Source of the DNA: Cognatundibacterium rugosum
GTDB taxonomy: Bacteria; Pseudomonadota; Gammaproteobacteria; Burkholderiales; Burkholderiaceae_D
Reading direction: 5' to 3'
Length of the DNA: 64,000 nt
Assembly: GCF_014284365.1 (NCBI RefSeq)
Contig: NZ_JACOGG010000011.1
Span: forward strand, 1 to 64,000
Translations under genes and position numbers: made by a program
Notes under the pieces: generated by a model
Seen by the model: the letters and a program-made list of their open reading frames with translations, nothing else
Told to the model about the DNA's origin: nothing
Databases searched by the model: none
Shown: piece by piece, positions 35,081-44,017 of the stretch
Layout: every line of letters begins with the position of its first letter
Numbering within the stretch: the first letter of the stretch is position 1

Positions 35081-36409
35081 ATGACGAACACAGAATTACA
35101 GGCTGAGCCACAGGCAGAACGTGTCTGCCGTATATTATGCGTCGATGATGAGCCAAATATTTTGTCTTCCTTACGTCGTTTATTTCGTGGCAAAGGATAT
35201 CAGGTATTGATTGCTAACAGCGGTCAGGAAGGACTGGCGACGCTGGAGACTGAAACAGTCGATCTGGTGATTTCAGACATGCGTATGCCTGTGATGGATG
35301 GTGCAGTCTTTCTTGAGCATGTCAGGGCACGCTGGCCAGATACCATACGTTTGCTGCTGACCGGCTATGCTGACATACAATCAATTTTAGATGCGATTAA
35401 CCGTGGCGAAATTTATCGCTACATCACCAAGCCCTGGGATGATAACGACATCGTTCTGATTGTACGGCAAGCACTGGAACGTAAGGCGCTGGAGCTGGAA
35501 AAACTCAGACTCGAAGAACTGACCTTAAGACAGAACGAAGAATTAAAAACGCTCAATGCCAGCCTGGAAGCCAAAGTTGAGGAACGCACCGCAGATCTCA
35601 GAAAAGCGCATGAATCCCTGTTGGCTGCTAACGATAAGCTGAAGGACAGCTTTCTGACCTCGATTAAGGTATTTTCCAGCGTGATCGAAATGCGTGGTGG
35701 CAAGCTGATGGGGCGCTCGCGCCGGGTGGCTGATCTGGCACGTAAAATTGCGCGGCGTATGGGGCTGGACAGTAAAGACACACAAGAGATTTTTGTCGCA
35801 GCCTTATTGGCCGATATAGGAAAAATCGGATTTTCTGACGAATTACTTGATACGCCGTTAAATCAGATGAACGGTGATCAGCTGGGGCTGTTTCACAAAC
35901 ACACACTGCGGGCGGAACAATTACTGATGCCTTTGCAGGATCTGCAGGGCGCGGCACGCATTATTCGGTTTCAGCACGAGCGCTTTGATGGCCGCGGCTT
36001 CCCTGACGCGATTGCCGGAGACGAGATTCCGTTGGGAGCCCGAATACTGGCGCTCGCTGGCGATTACGATAGTCTGCAGATAGGCTGTCTGGTTCCTAAG
36101 CGCGTGCATCCGGACGATGCCTTGCCACTCATTGTGCGTGGTGCCGGTAACCGTTATGATCCTAAGGTGGTTGAAGCTTTTCAGCAGGTCATGGGCCACG
36201 TCAGCGAGGAACCGAACGATAAAGAAGTCATGGTGCCGCAGCTGTTGCCAGGCATGGTGTTGTCGGCAGATGTGGTATCCAAAGAAGGTATGTTATTGTT
36301 ACCCGCCGACTTTGTGCTGGACGAAGGGGTGATAGAAAAGCTCAGACTGTTCAGTGAACCCGTACATGGCAGGATGTTTGTGCGCATCTACATCAACAGG
36401 AGGAAATGA
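35081..36409 (+). CDS. Response regulator with receiver and degenerate HD-GYP domain
   Basis: A 442-residue RpfG-like protein. The receiver (about 15-130) has the acidic pair in VDDEPNIL, phospho-acceptor D66 (VISDMRMP) and K117. A coiled coil (130-190) leads to an HD-GYP-like domain (about 190-375). Several metal ligands are changed: R212 stands where the first His is expected, A244-D245 replaces the HD pair, Q298-H299 replaces HH, and G327 replaces the later Asp. DGRGFP (303-308) is the GYP motif. It is therefore probably not an active phosphodiesterase but a phosphorylation-responsive binding module. About 65 residues follow the domain. Confidence 0.9.
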   Translation: MTNTELQAEPQAERVCRILCVDDEPNILSSLRRLFRGKGYQVLIANSGQEGLATLETETVDLVISDMRMPVMDGAVFLEHVRARWPDTIRLLLTGYADIQSILDAINRGEIYRYITKPWDDNDIVLIVRQALERKALELEKLRLEELTLRQNEELKTLNASLEAKVEERTADLRKAHESLLAANDKLKDSFLTSIKVFSSVIEMRGGKLMGRSRRVADLARKIARRMGLDSKDTQEIFVAALLADIGKIGFSDELLDTPLNQMNGDQLGLFHKHTLRAEQLLMPLQDLQGAARIIRFQHERFDGRGFPDAIAGDEIPLGARILALAGDYDSLQIGCLVPKRVHPDDALPLIVRGAGNRYDPKVVEAFQQVMGHVSEEPNDKEVMVPQLLPGMVLSADVVSKEGMLLLPADFVLDEGVIEKLRLFSEPVHGRMFVRIYINRRK

Positions 36410-36939
36410 TGCGAAGAATTCTTTTATTGGATGATGAGCAAAATGTGCTCTCAGCCTTAAAACGCAGTTTCAGAAGCATTGCGCATCAGGATCTGCTCAG
36501 GATAGATACCTACAATGCGCCAGAGGAAGCATTGACGCATTTGCAGGATACCGCTTACGATTTCATTGTCTCTGATTATCATATGCCATCCATGAATGGT
36601 ATTGAATTCCTGACGCTGGCCAAGGCGATACAACCGGACGCGGTACGCATGATGCTGAGTGCTTCTGCAGAGTTCAAAACCATACTCGGTGCGATCAATG
36701 AAGCAGAGGCATTTCGCTATATCGCCAAACCATGGACGCAGGAAGAGTTGACGGATACCTATCAGGCCGCATTGCAAAAGCGTGATCAGATACTCGAAGA
36801 CCGGCGGCTGGCCGATGAATTGCGTGTGCAGCGTGGTCAGCTTTCACCGCAGGAAGAAGCGATGCGCAGACTGGAAGAAAGCGAGCCAGGTATCACTAAA
36901 GTGAAGTGGGGGGCAGATGGTTCGGTCATGCTGGATTAA
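36409..36939 (+). CDS. Stand-alone receiver protein (RpfG-type receiver)
   Basis: A 176-residue response regulator with a receiver domain (about 1-122) and a short charged helical tail but no output domain. The acidic pair is in LLLDDEQN, the phospho-acceptor Asp in VSDYHMPSMNG, and the conserved Lys in YIAKPWTQEEL. Two ATG codons are adjacent at the end of the HD-GYP gene. AGGAGG at 36398-36403 has 5-base spacing to the second (36409) and only 2 to the first (36406), so I prefer 36409. It is tightly coupled to the gene before it and may act as a phosphate sink or adaptor. Confidence 0.88.
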   Translation: MRRILLLDDEQNVLSALKRSFRSIAHQDLLRIDTYNAPEEALTHLQDTAYDFIVSDYHMPSMNGIEFLTLAKAIQPDAVRMMLSASAEFKTILGAINEAEAFRYIAKPWTQEELTDTYQAALQKRDQILEDRRLADELRVQRGQLSPQEEAMRRLEESEPGITKVKWGADGSVMLD

Positions 36940-36966
36940 GTAAGTTTTAATGCCGTCAAACCAGAA

Positions 36967-36992
36967 GGCAGAAACGCCGTCGCCTTTCTGCC
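36967..36992 (+). terminator. Probable terminator of the signalling cluster
   Basis: GGCAGAAA (36967-36974) pairs with TTTCTGCC (36985-36992) around a 10-base loop, 28 bases after the last receiver gene, followed by AATTCTTT. Confidence 0.6.
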
Positions 36993-37135
36993 AATTCTTT
37001 CCACCAAGGGAAAGAACATTAATCTCGTATTAGCGCTTATGCGTATGTTCATTGATTGATTTTTATTTTTACTCCATAAGGCATATCACATTATTAAGTA
37101 TTTGGTAAGAGATACTAAATCACCAAGGAATTTCT

Positions 37136-37651
37136 ATGACGCATGGCAATACTTCATGGCAGGAATTTGGTCAAACATTTGTAGATCAATCTAGAGAATT
37201 AAATCAAAAAGTTACTGATGAAATTTTAGAGCGAACTGAGCGAGCGCTTGTAAGTGCTAAAGAAAAGATTAAACAGACTGAAGAAGTGAATGAAATTCTT
37301 AAACTTCGAGTTGAAAAAGCGGAACAGGAAGCCAGAGATGTAAAAGCTTTACTGTCTCGTCCCATGCGAGAGATTGCTGAGATTTCTGGTGATTTCCAAA
37401 AAGCCTATGAACAACAACAGCAAATTCTTGCCAATTGGATTCTTAGTCAAAAAGCTTATCGTGAAACAGCGGTTCAACTTGGAATAGCGGTTGGGAAAAC
37501 AGCTGAAGAAGTTCAAGATTTAGTCACTCAAAACGCGAATGCGGTTCTTGAAAACCGTACTGAACATGGCAACGATTCCAATACCAACCCATTGGTAAAA
37601 GAATATGCCTCAACAATCTTAGCAATCCGTAAGAAAAATGGCGAGGTATAA
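37136..37651 (+). CDS. Low-GC coiled-coil protein of unknown function
   Basis: A 171-residue soluble protein that I do not recognise. Residues about 20-75 are a strongly charged heptad-like coiled coil (LNQKVTDEILERTERALV, then KIKQTEEVNEILKLRVEKA). A Gln-rich stretch and a more globular C-terminus follow. The ribosome site AAGGAA is well placed. The base composition is visibly more AT-rich than neighbouring genes, as is the leader (37020-37135), which suggests recent acquisition. It has no operon partner. The layout recalls phasin-like or structural helper proteins, but that is speculative. Confidence 0.7.
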   Translation: MTHGNTSWQEFGQTFVDQSRELNQKVTDEILERTERALVSAKEKIKQTEEVNEILKLRVEKAEQEARDVKALLSRPMREIAEISGDFQKAYEQQQQILANWILSQKAYRETAVQLGIAVGKTAEEVQDLVTQNANAVLENRTEHGNDSNTNPLVKEYASTILAIRKKNGEV

Positions 37652-37898
37652 GAAAGCTCTCTCATGACACACCGCTAATTGGGTGTTAGTCCTGAACAAA
37701 ATGATACTTGTCTTGATGGATTCTTTGCTGATGGTGGGCAGGAAGGCAGCATGAGGCTGGCTTTGTATTGGTTTGAAACAGGCGTGGTCTGGTAAAATGC
37801 CGCCTTTCTGTCTTGTTCTGTAGCCGGTTGTCAGATCTCAGTATCGTCACTGCGATATCTTCCGCTTCACAGTACGACCTCTTTTACTGAAACTCCGT

Positions 37899-38615
37899 AT
37901 GTCCGACTCTACTCCTGCTGACAGCAGCAAATCTCTGTTTTATGACCCGACTGAACGTCGTATCCGTAGCTTTGTCACCCGTACTGGCCGCGTCTCAGAT
38001 GCACAGGCCCGCGCGATAGAAACGCTGGGGCCAGTCTTTTGCATCCCTTATCAAAAATCTTTGCTTGATATCGATGCGACTTTCGGCCGCCAGGCGCCGA
38101 CTGTATTTGAAATCGGTTTTGGCATGGGTGAAACCAGCGCCAAGATTTCTGCCAGCATGCCAGAAAAAAATTTCATCGGCGTTGAAGTGCATACGCCGGG
38201 CGTAGGCAGTCTGCTTAAGCTGACCGATGAAATGGGGTTAAAAAATCAGCGCATCATTCAGCATGATGCGGTTGAAGTACTGAATTACATGATTGCGCCG
38301 GAATCACTGCACGGAGTCCATGTCTTCTTCCCTGATCCATGGCATAAGGCGCGCCATAATAAGCGCCGCCTGATTCAGGGCCCGCTGGTGCAACTGCTCG
38401 CATCACGACTGGCACCGGGTGGCTATCTGCATTGCGCAACGGACTGGGAAGAATATGCGGTGCAGATGCTGGACGTACTGAGTGCTGAACCTGTCTTGGA
38501 AAATACTGCGGAGGCGTATGCACCACGCCCTGACTATCGTCCTGTGACGAAATTCGAAAACCGCGGCCTGCGTCTTGGACATGGCGTCTGGGATCTGGTG
38601 TTCCGTAAAAAATGA
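37899..38615 (+). CDS. trmB: tRNA (guanine-N7)-methyltransferase
   Basis: TrmB methylates guanosine 46 in the variable loop of tRNAs using S-adenosylmethionine. The 238-residue protein has the SAM-binding loop [14 protein letters not shown] (about residue 70). It also has the Asp in [10 protein letters not shown] and the diagnostic [19 protein letters not shown] (about 145), which holds the catalytic Asp and the tRNA-binding basic run. The C-terminus [12 protein letters not shown] is conserved. It is monocistronic with a terminator directly downstream. Confidence 0.96.
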   Translation: MSDSTPADSSKSLFYDPTERRIRSFVTRTGRVSDAQARAIETLGPVFCIPYQKSLLDIDATFGRQAPTVFEIGFGMGETSAKISASMPEKNFIGVEVHTPGVGSLLKLTDEMGLKNQRIIQHDAVEVLNYMIAPESLHGVHVFFPDPWHKARHNKRRLIQGPLVQLLASRLAPGGYLHCATDWEEYAVQMLDVLSAEPVLENTAEAYAPRPDYRPVTKFENRGLRLGHGVWDLVFRKK

Positions 38616-38652
38616 GTCAGTCCTGACACCGCACAGTTGGTATCTGTATGTG

Positions 38653-38681
38653 AAAAAAAGCAGCCATCCGGCTGCTTTTTT
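38653..38681. terminator. Bidirectional terminator trmB / hydratase
   Basis: AGCAGCC (38659-38665) pairs with GGCTGCT (38670-38676) around ATCC, with A7 before and T6 after. It serves both convergent genes. Confidence 0.92.
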
Positions 38682-38685
38682 CCTT

Positions 38686-39471
38686 TTATCCCTGCGTGAA
38701 CTGCAAGTGGATTACACCCAGTTTGACGAAGCGGACCGATACCGGCATCTGTAGCGGTACGTCCGGGCTGCCGGCATAGGAGCCGGTGATGACAAACTGG
38801 CCTTGTCGCAATCCCAGACCCTGACTGCGCAGGAATTCAGCCAGCCAGTACAGTGGCTGACGCGGGAATCCGGCCGGATGTTCGCCGCGCAATTGCTGTA
38901 TGGTCTGAGCTTGCGTCTGGATTTCGATGTCCAGACAGGATGGCTCATTCCGCAGGTATTCCGCGGCCAGTGGTGGTCCCAGCACGCAACCCTGATTGTA
39001 CAGACCGTCTGCCAGATGTTCGGTGTATTCCGCTGTCTCCGGCTCCAGATAACGGCTGCCTATCAATTCCAGCGCGATATGACAGGCGGAAACGGCCTGA
39101 TCGACATCCTGCATACCGTACGTCGCTTCACGTGGTGGCAGGTCCTGCCCCAGTATAAATGCCAGTTCCGGCTCTATCCTTGCCATTCCTTGCAGTGGCA
39201 GAAGACTGACCTGACTTTCGCTACGGAATACCCGGCTGGCAAAGATCGGCGCGAGTATCACACGCCCATCGCAGGGGATGCCGCACTTCCAACCTGCTAT
39301 CGTTTCGTTTAACAGGGAGGGAACCAGTGCCTGTATTTGCAAAGCGTCTTCTATGCTGCCCGGACGCAAGGAGAGCGGGAGGCGATCGCCGCGCTGCTGT
39401 TGCGTGTGACGCTGTGCTAATTCGGCTGCGGCCTGTTGCTGCTGGGCGGTGGCTGGTGATTTGCTGGTCAT
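38686..39471 (-). CDS. 2-keto-4-pentenoate hydratase family protein
   Basis: A 261-residue cytosolic enzyme of the MhpD/DmpE hydratase-decarboxylase group, which handles 2-hydroxy-dienoates in aromatic meta-cleavage. Metal-binding and core segments are visible: ARIEPELAFILGQDLP (Glu pair), ALELIGSRY and the closing VITGSYAGSPDVPLQMPVSVRF. I start at ATG 39471, with GAGAAG before it; a start 18 codons upstream looks less likely. No other meta-cleavage genes are nearby, so the substrate is uncertain. Confidence 0.88.
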   Translation of the reverse strand: MTSKSPATAQQQQAAAELAQRHTQQQRGDRLPLSLRPGSIEDALQIQALVPSLLNETIAGWKCGIPCDGRVILAPIFASRVFRSESQVSLLPLQGMARIEPELAFILGQDLPPREATYGMQDVDQAVSACHIALELIGSRYLEPETAEYTEHLADGLYNQGCVLGPPLAAEYLRNEPSCLDIEIQTQAQTIQQLRGEHPAGFPRQPLYWLAEFLRSQGLGLRQGQFVITGSYAGSPDVPLQMPVSVRFVKLGVIHLQFTQG

Positions 39472-39552
39472 GATCTTCTCTATCAGAGGATACGCTGCTG
39501 CCGAATGGCCGGTGGAGATCAGCATATCTTAAACCAGCTCGGCGCGGGCTGC

Positions 39553-40881
39553 CTAGTGAGCTCGTATTTTTATTCGTGTTACCGAGGTGGCGGCCAGTAA
39601 TAGCAAAGCACCTGCCAGACGAATCACGTTTTCCGGGTTGCCTCCCAGCAGACTGTGATAGACCAGCGGGAGTGTAAAAATCTGAATAATCATAGGGATC
39701 ACGATGAACATGTTAAAGATGCCCATATACACACCGGTTTTTGCAGCAGGTATGCAATTTGCCAGCATGACATAGGGGTTGCCCATAATGCTGGCCCAGG
39801 CCAGACCTATGCCTGCCATCGGTAGCAGCAACCAGAGCGGATCATGAATCGCGGGTATGCTCAGCATCGCCAGCCCGGCGAGTGTCAGGCAACATGTATG
39901 GGTAAATTTCGGTCCAAAGCGCCTGGTCAAGGGGATCAGTGCGAAAGCCGCGATAAAGGCGATGAAATTATAAAATGCACCGATCTGACCGTTGAGCAAA
40001 CCCGCTGCGCGAAACCCTGCCGAGCCTGGATCGCTGGTATCGAATAAAGTGCGAGCCAGTGATAATACGATGTACTGCCAGTAGCAGAACATGCCATACC
40101 ATTGAAATAGCTTCATCACAGCCAACTGGCGCATGGTCGGAGGCATTTCTTTGAACGCAGTCAGAATGTCACTGAGTGTGGTTTTCCAGCCTGCCGGTTC
40201 AGCCTGTATCGCCTTGATTTCTTCTGCAGTCAGTGGGATTTCCGGTGTGGTCTTCAAAGTCCACAAGACCGACGCCAGCGAAAAGAAAGCACCTATCATA
40301 AAAGCAGCGATGACGATGTGTGGGATGTGCTGCGCATTCACTGCATCCTTATTCATACCGAACCAGACCAGCAGCGAAGGCGTCAGATAAGCCAGTGTTT
40401 GCCCCAGTCCGGTAAATGCACTTTGCGTCAGAAAGCCCAGTGTGTGCTGGCTGCGGTCCAGTTTGTCACTGACAAACGCACGGTAGGGTTCCATGGTCAC
40501 ATTATTCGCCGCATCCAATACCCACAGCAGACTGGCTGCCATCCACAACACAGGGCTATACGGCATCGCAAGCAAGCCCAGGCTGCACAATATGGCACCA
40601 ATCAGAAAATAGGGCGTACGGCGGCCCCAGCGACTGATCGTGCGGTCACTCATGGCGCCGATCACGGGCTGCACCAGTAAGCCAGTTGCGGGGCCAGCCA
40701 GCCACAGATACGGCAGGCTGGCTTCATCCGCACCAAGATAGGCGTAAATCGGACTCATGCTGCTTTGCTGTAAACCGAAGCTGAACTGTATGCCAAAGAA
40801 GCCGACATTCATGTTGACGATCTGCCAGAAATTTAGCAAAGGGCGTTGACTGCTGCTGGCGGGTGAACTCTGATGATTCAT
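39553..40881 (-). CDS. MFS sugar transporter, sucrose/maltose type
   Basis: A 442-residue inner-membrane transporter with about 12 hydrophobic helices. The loop between helices 2 and 3 reads [21 protein letters not shown], close to the RxGRRxP signature of the sucrose/maltose proton-symporter group. It is the last gene of the leftward sucrose locus, 59 bases after the fructokinase. It most likely carries sucrose from periplasm to cytoplasm after entry through the TonB-dependent receptor. Confidence 0.9.
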   Translation of the reverse strand: MNHQSSPASSSQRPLLNFWQIVNMNVGFFGIQFSFGLQQSSMSPIYAYLGADEASLPYLWLAGPATGLLVQPVIGAMSDRTISRWGRRTPYFLIGAILCSLGLLAMPYSPVLWMAASLLWVLDAANNVTMEPYRAFVSDKLDRSQHTLGFLTQSAFTGLGQTLAYLTPSLLVWFGMNKDAVNAQHIPHIVIAAFMIGAFFSLASVLWTLKTTPEIPLTAEEIKAIQAEPAGWKTTLSDILTAFKEMPPTMRQLAVMKLFQWYGMFCYWQYIVLSLARTLFDTSDPGSAGFRAAGLLNGQIGAFYNFIAFIAAFALIPLTRRFGPKFTHTCCLTLAGLAMLSIPAIHDPLWLLLPMAGIGLAWASIMGNPYVMLANCIPAAKTGVYMGIFNMFIVIPMIIQIFTLPLVYHSLLGGNPENVIRLAGALLLLAATSVTRIKIRAH

Positions 40882-40940
40882 ACTCTTCCTTGTCTCTTGA
40901 GGATAAGTGTCTGCTGCGCTTAGTGTTGTGCGTATTGTGC

Positions 40941-41936
40941 TTATTGCGCATTTCCGGCCGCTAATGGCGTGGTGCTCCAGGCATTTTCCCAGACTTGATA
41001 AAACGGCTTATCGCCGACTGCTCCACGCACACCGCAGATCGCTGTGGCAAACGCCTGGGCTCTTTGCAAACTCAGCAAGCGTGGCCAATCACGTAACAGG
41101 CCAAGTAAGACAATCGCGGAAAAAGCATCGCCGGCACCCACGGTGTCCACCACATCAACGGCAGACGCAATACTGCCGCGGCTTTCCAGGCCTTCGCCAT
41201 CGACATACAAGTAGCCTTGCGCGCCCAGCGTCACGATCAGTGCCTGCAGCTTGCAGGTCTGCAGTAACTCGCGTAACAGCCCGATTGAGGGTATACCCGG
41301 CGCGCTGAATTGTTGTTTCTCAGGTGTAGTTAAACCCGGATAAAGACGCAGTAAAACCTGTAATTCATCTTCGTTGATTTTCAGGATATCCGCCGCTGCA
41401 ATCGAGCGCAGTATCGTGTCCAGACTGGCCTGATCCTGACGCAGATTGAGATCCAGATAGCGCAGCGCACTTGATTGCTTCAGTATGTCGTCTAATGCCC
41501 GACGAGAAGCTGGCGCGCGTTGCGCGAGGGTGCCGAAGTAAATAATATCTCTGTCTGGTGGTGCTGCAAACGAGGCATTACGCTGCGCACAGGCCTGGCT
41601 GGCAGATGTACTGGCTATGTGGTCATACGCCTGATCGGGCAGGATGTGGAACTGGTGGCTGACGGCTGCTTGCTCATGCCGTATTTCCACGCCGACCCGG
41701 CCGCTAGGGTAATGCTGATCGCTTTGCAGCCCAGCGTCAGATATACCGAATTTATGCATATCTTCGCGTATCCATGTGCCGTAAGGGTCGTCACCTATTC
41801 GTGAAATGAACAGCGGATCGCAGCCGAAATAAGCCAGCGTGCGTGCCACGTTGTAGGGTGCGCCGCCTATCACAGGCCCGTCCGGAAAATCATCGATCAG
41901 GACTTCACCGAATATGCAGATAGTTGAGTTGGACAT
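40941..41936 (-). CDS. PfkB-family sugar kinase, probable fructokinase
   Basis: A 331-residue ribokinase-fold kinase. The N-terminal CIFGEVLIDDFPDG and GGAPYNVARTLAYFG segments bind the sugar. The C-terminal signature VDTVGAGDAFSAIVLLGLL holds the catalytic Asp. It most likely phosphorylates the fructose released by amylosucrase. I start at ATG 41936, which overlaps the amylosucrase TGA by one base (TGATG), giving coupled translation. A longer frame inside amylosucrase adds 36 residues and is rejected. Confidence 0.92.
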   Translation of the reverse strand: MSNSTICIFGEVLIDDFPDGPVIGGAPYNVARTLAYFGCDPLFISRIGDDPYGTWIREDMHKFGISDAGLQSDQHYPSGRVGVEIRHEQAAVSHQFHILPDQAYDHIASTSASQACAQRNASFAAPPDRDIIYFGTLAQRAPASRRALDDILKQSSALRYLDLNLRQDQASLDTILRSIAAADILKINEDELQVLLRLYPGLTTPEKQQFSAPGIPSIGLLRELLQTCKLQALIVTLGAQGYLYVDGEGLESRGSIASAVDVVDTVGAGDAFSAIVLLGLLRDWPRLLSLQRAQAFATAICGVRGAVGDKPFYQVWENAWSTTPLAAGNAQ

Positions 41937-43924
41937 CAGTTCACTCCTGTTGCAGATAAATCCGATGCGATCAGCCAGCATTGTGACCAGGCTGGAATCA
42001 GCAGTATATCCGGCGGAACTTCCCCATCCTGCGTTTTCCAGCATCGTGACACTGGGCTGCCAGATGCTTGTCCGGACGGTAGTTGTTGCGCCAGTGCGCT
42101 TAGCGTCACAGTTTGTGGCTGATCAGAGAAGTTGCCAATGAAAACAAAGGGTGTATCTGCTTCACCGCGACTGAATGCCAACAACGATGACGAGTTGGTA
42201 TGCAGCAGACATCGTGCTGACTGAGCTTGCAATTGCGGTAGCTTGCGACGCCATTGCAGTAATCGCCGCAGACTTGCGTAGCACTGGTGCGCGCTGCTGT
42301 GCTGTATCTGGCTTTGCGCAGCTAAGTTTGTATCCCATTGTGGTCGGTGCAGCCAACGCGCATCGTATTGATGGGCAGTGACTGAACGGTAATCTTCATT
42401 GCTTTCCTGAGCAAATTCATCGCCCATGTAAATCAACGGCATACCACCGAAGCAAAAACTCAAACCATATAACAGTAATTGTCTTTGCACAGCCATATGG
42501 CTTTGTTTTGCGTCAGTCGCACGGCTCAGACCGCATAATGCAGCGGCCATCCCTACCGTGCCATGCACTGCCGCCGGATCGCTGGCCTGAAAGCTGGCGC
42601 CGCTGGCGAAGCTGCCGCCCTGTCCGGCAAAAAACTGGCTGACGGCAGACAGTCGTTGTTCGACATCTGTCACTTGCAGACTGGCTTCCGGGCGCAACAC
42701 ATTCCAGCCTATATCGTCATGACAGCGCACATAGCTGAGCCAGCTGGTGTTTGGTGGCAGTTCCGGCGTCCCCGTGATGACTGCCGCAATCAAGCTGGTA
42801 TCTTGTTCTGCCACTGCGACCCATGCGGCTGCCATCAGACTGCTGTGATAAGCAAGATGACATTCCTGCACGCCGCGCTGCGCGTCCCCCAAATAGGCAG
42901 GCAGATCGCGGGTTGCGACGATCGCCTCAGCTTTCAGTAAGACACCAGGCATCGTAATTTCCGTGATACAGCGCAGGCATTGCAGTATCCAATGCGCCTC
43001 CGGCTGATTCATGCAGCTTGTGCCTGGCCGTTTCCATAAAAATGCGGTGGAGTCGAGCCGGAATACTTCGATGCCGCGATTGGCCAGTTGCAGCAAAGCT
43101 GCTGTCATGTCCAGAAACACGGCGGGATTACTGTAATTCAGATCCCATTGATACGGATAAAAGGTGGTCCATACCCAGGACTGCAGCGCATCGATATAGC
43201 TGAAATTGCCTGGCGCTACCTGAGGGAAAACTTGACCCAGCGTGGCTTCAAACTGATCAGGCATGGTCCGGTCAGGATAGTGGTAAAAATAATCACGGTA
43301 CTTCGCGTCGCCCGCCCGCGCGGCAATCGCCCAAGGGTGATCGTCGGCGACATGATTCAGGATAAAGTCAGAGCACAGACTGATACCGGACTCGCGTAAT
43401 GCCTGAGTCAGTTGTTCCAGATCCTGCATACTGCCCAGCCTAGCTTCGACCTGATTGAAATCGGATACGGCAAAACCGCCATCATTCTCACCGACACGTG
43501 CTTTCAGGAAGGGCAGTAAATGTAAGTAAGTCACACCCAGCTGCTGCAGATGCGGAATGCGCTGCCTGACGCCTTGTAGGTTTACGGCAAACCGGTCGGT
43601 ATAAGCGCAGTAACCCAGCCTGTCTTCACGGGTGAACCAGTCGGGTTGCTGGCTGCGTTGCTGATCCAGTTTCTGTAGTCCGGCTGGGCGCGCCTGCAGC
43701 GCATCGGCCAAGACTTGCATCAGTTGCAGACACCAGTCTTTTAATTGTGCATCGTCGGCAAAGTGCGTCGCGTATAGCTGGCTTAAGCGCGCAATCAGTG
43801 TGGGTGCGTGCTGTGCAAAGCGCAGTTCTGCCGTAGCCCTCAGTGCAGGTGCCAATTGCGCCAGAAAAGCCTCTTTGCAGGCGCTGAGCAGGGTGTTGGA
43901 ATTGGATGAAGAATGGACAGGCAT
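41936..43924 (-). CDS. Amylosucrase
   Basis: A 662-residue GH13 glucosyltransferase that uses sucrose to extend alpha-1,4-glucan and releases fructose. Catalytic residues align with the Neisseria enzyme: nucleophile D291 (FRLDSTAFLWK), acid/base E333 (LLKAEAIV) and transition-state Asp in CHDDIGW (D403). The N-terminal helical domain (about 1-95) and DFILNHVADDHPWA are typical. There is no signal peptide, so it acts inside the cell. It is grouped with fructokinase and transporter and lies 93 bases after the TonB-dependent receptor. The alternative, sucrose hydrolase, cannot be excluded by eye. Confidence 0.92.
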   Translation of the reverse strand: MPVHSSSNSNTLLSACKEAFLAQLAPALRATAELRFAQHAPTLIARLSQLYATHFADDAQLKDWCLQLMQVLADALQARPAGLQKLDQQRSQQPDWFTREDRLGYCAYTDRFAVNLQGVRQRIPHLQQLGVTYLHLLPFLKARVGENDGGFAVSDFNQVEARLGSMQDLEQLTQALRESGISLCSDFILNHVADDHPWAIAARAGDAKYRDYFYHYPDRTMPDQFEATLGQVFPQVAPGNFSYIDALQSWVWTTFYPYQWDLNYSNPAVFLDMTAALLQLANRGIEVFRLDSTAFLWKRPGTSCMNQPEAHWILQCLRCITEITMPGVLLKAEAIVATRDLPAYLGDAQRGVQECHLAYHSSLMAAAWVAVAEQDTSLIAAVITGTPELPPNTSWLSYVRCHDDIGWNVLRPEASLQVTDVEQRLSAVSQFFAGQGGSFASGASFQASDPAAVHGTVGMAAALCGLSRATDAKQSHMAVQRQLLLYGLSFCFGGMPLIYMGDEFAQESNEDYRSVTAHQYDARWLHRPQWDTNLAAQSQIQHSSAHQCYASLRRLLQWRRKLPQLQAQSARCLLHTNSSSLLAFSRGEADTPFVFIGNFSDQPQTVTLSALAQQLPSGQASGSPVSRCWKTQDGEVPPDILLIPAWSQCWLIASDLSATGVN

Positions 43925-43943
43925 AATGGTCTGGTTAAAATGG

Positions 43944-43976
43944 GCTCCCCCGGTAAGTAGGGGTTACAGGGGGAGC
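43944..43976. promoter_or_regulatory. Strong hairpin between receptor and amylosucrase genes
   Basis: GCTCCCCC (43944-43951) pairs with GGGGGAGC (43969-43976). After a mismatch, GTAA/TTAC extends the stem around a 7-base loop. It lies in the 93-base spacer, with no T-tract on either side. It probably stabilises or attenuates the message so that receptor and enzymes are made at different levels. Confidence 0.5.
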
Positions 43977-44017
43977 TCAAGTGCTGCGGGGACAATCGGT
44001 GTTACTGAGTGTCAGAC

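Noticed and set aside
41937-42044. Longer start for the fructokinase inside amylosucrase
   Set aside because: The extra 36 residues have no kinase character; the TGATG junction explains the start well.
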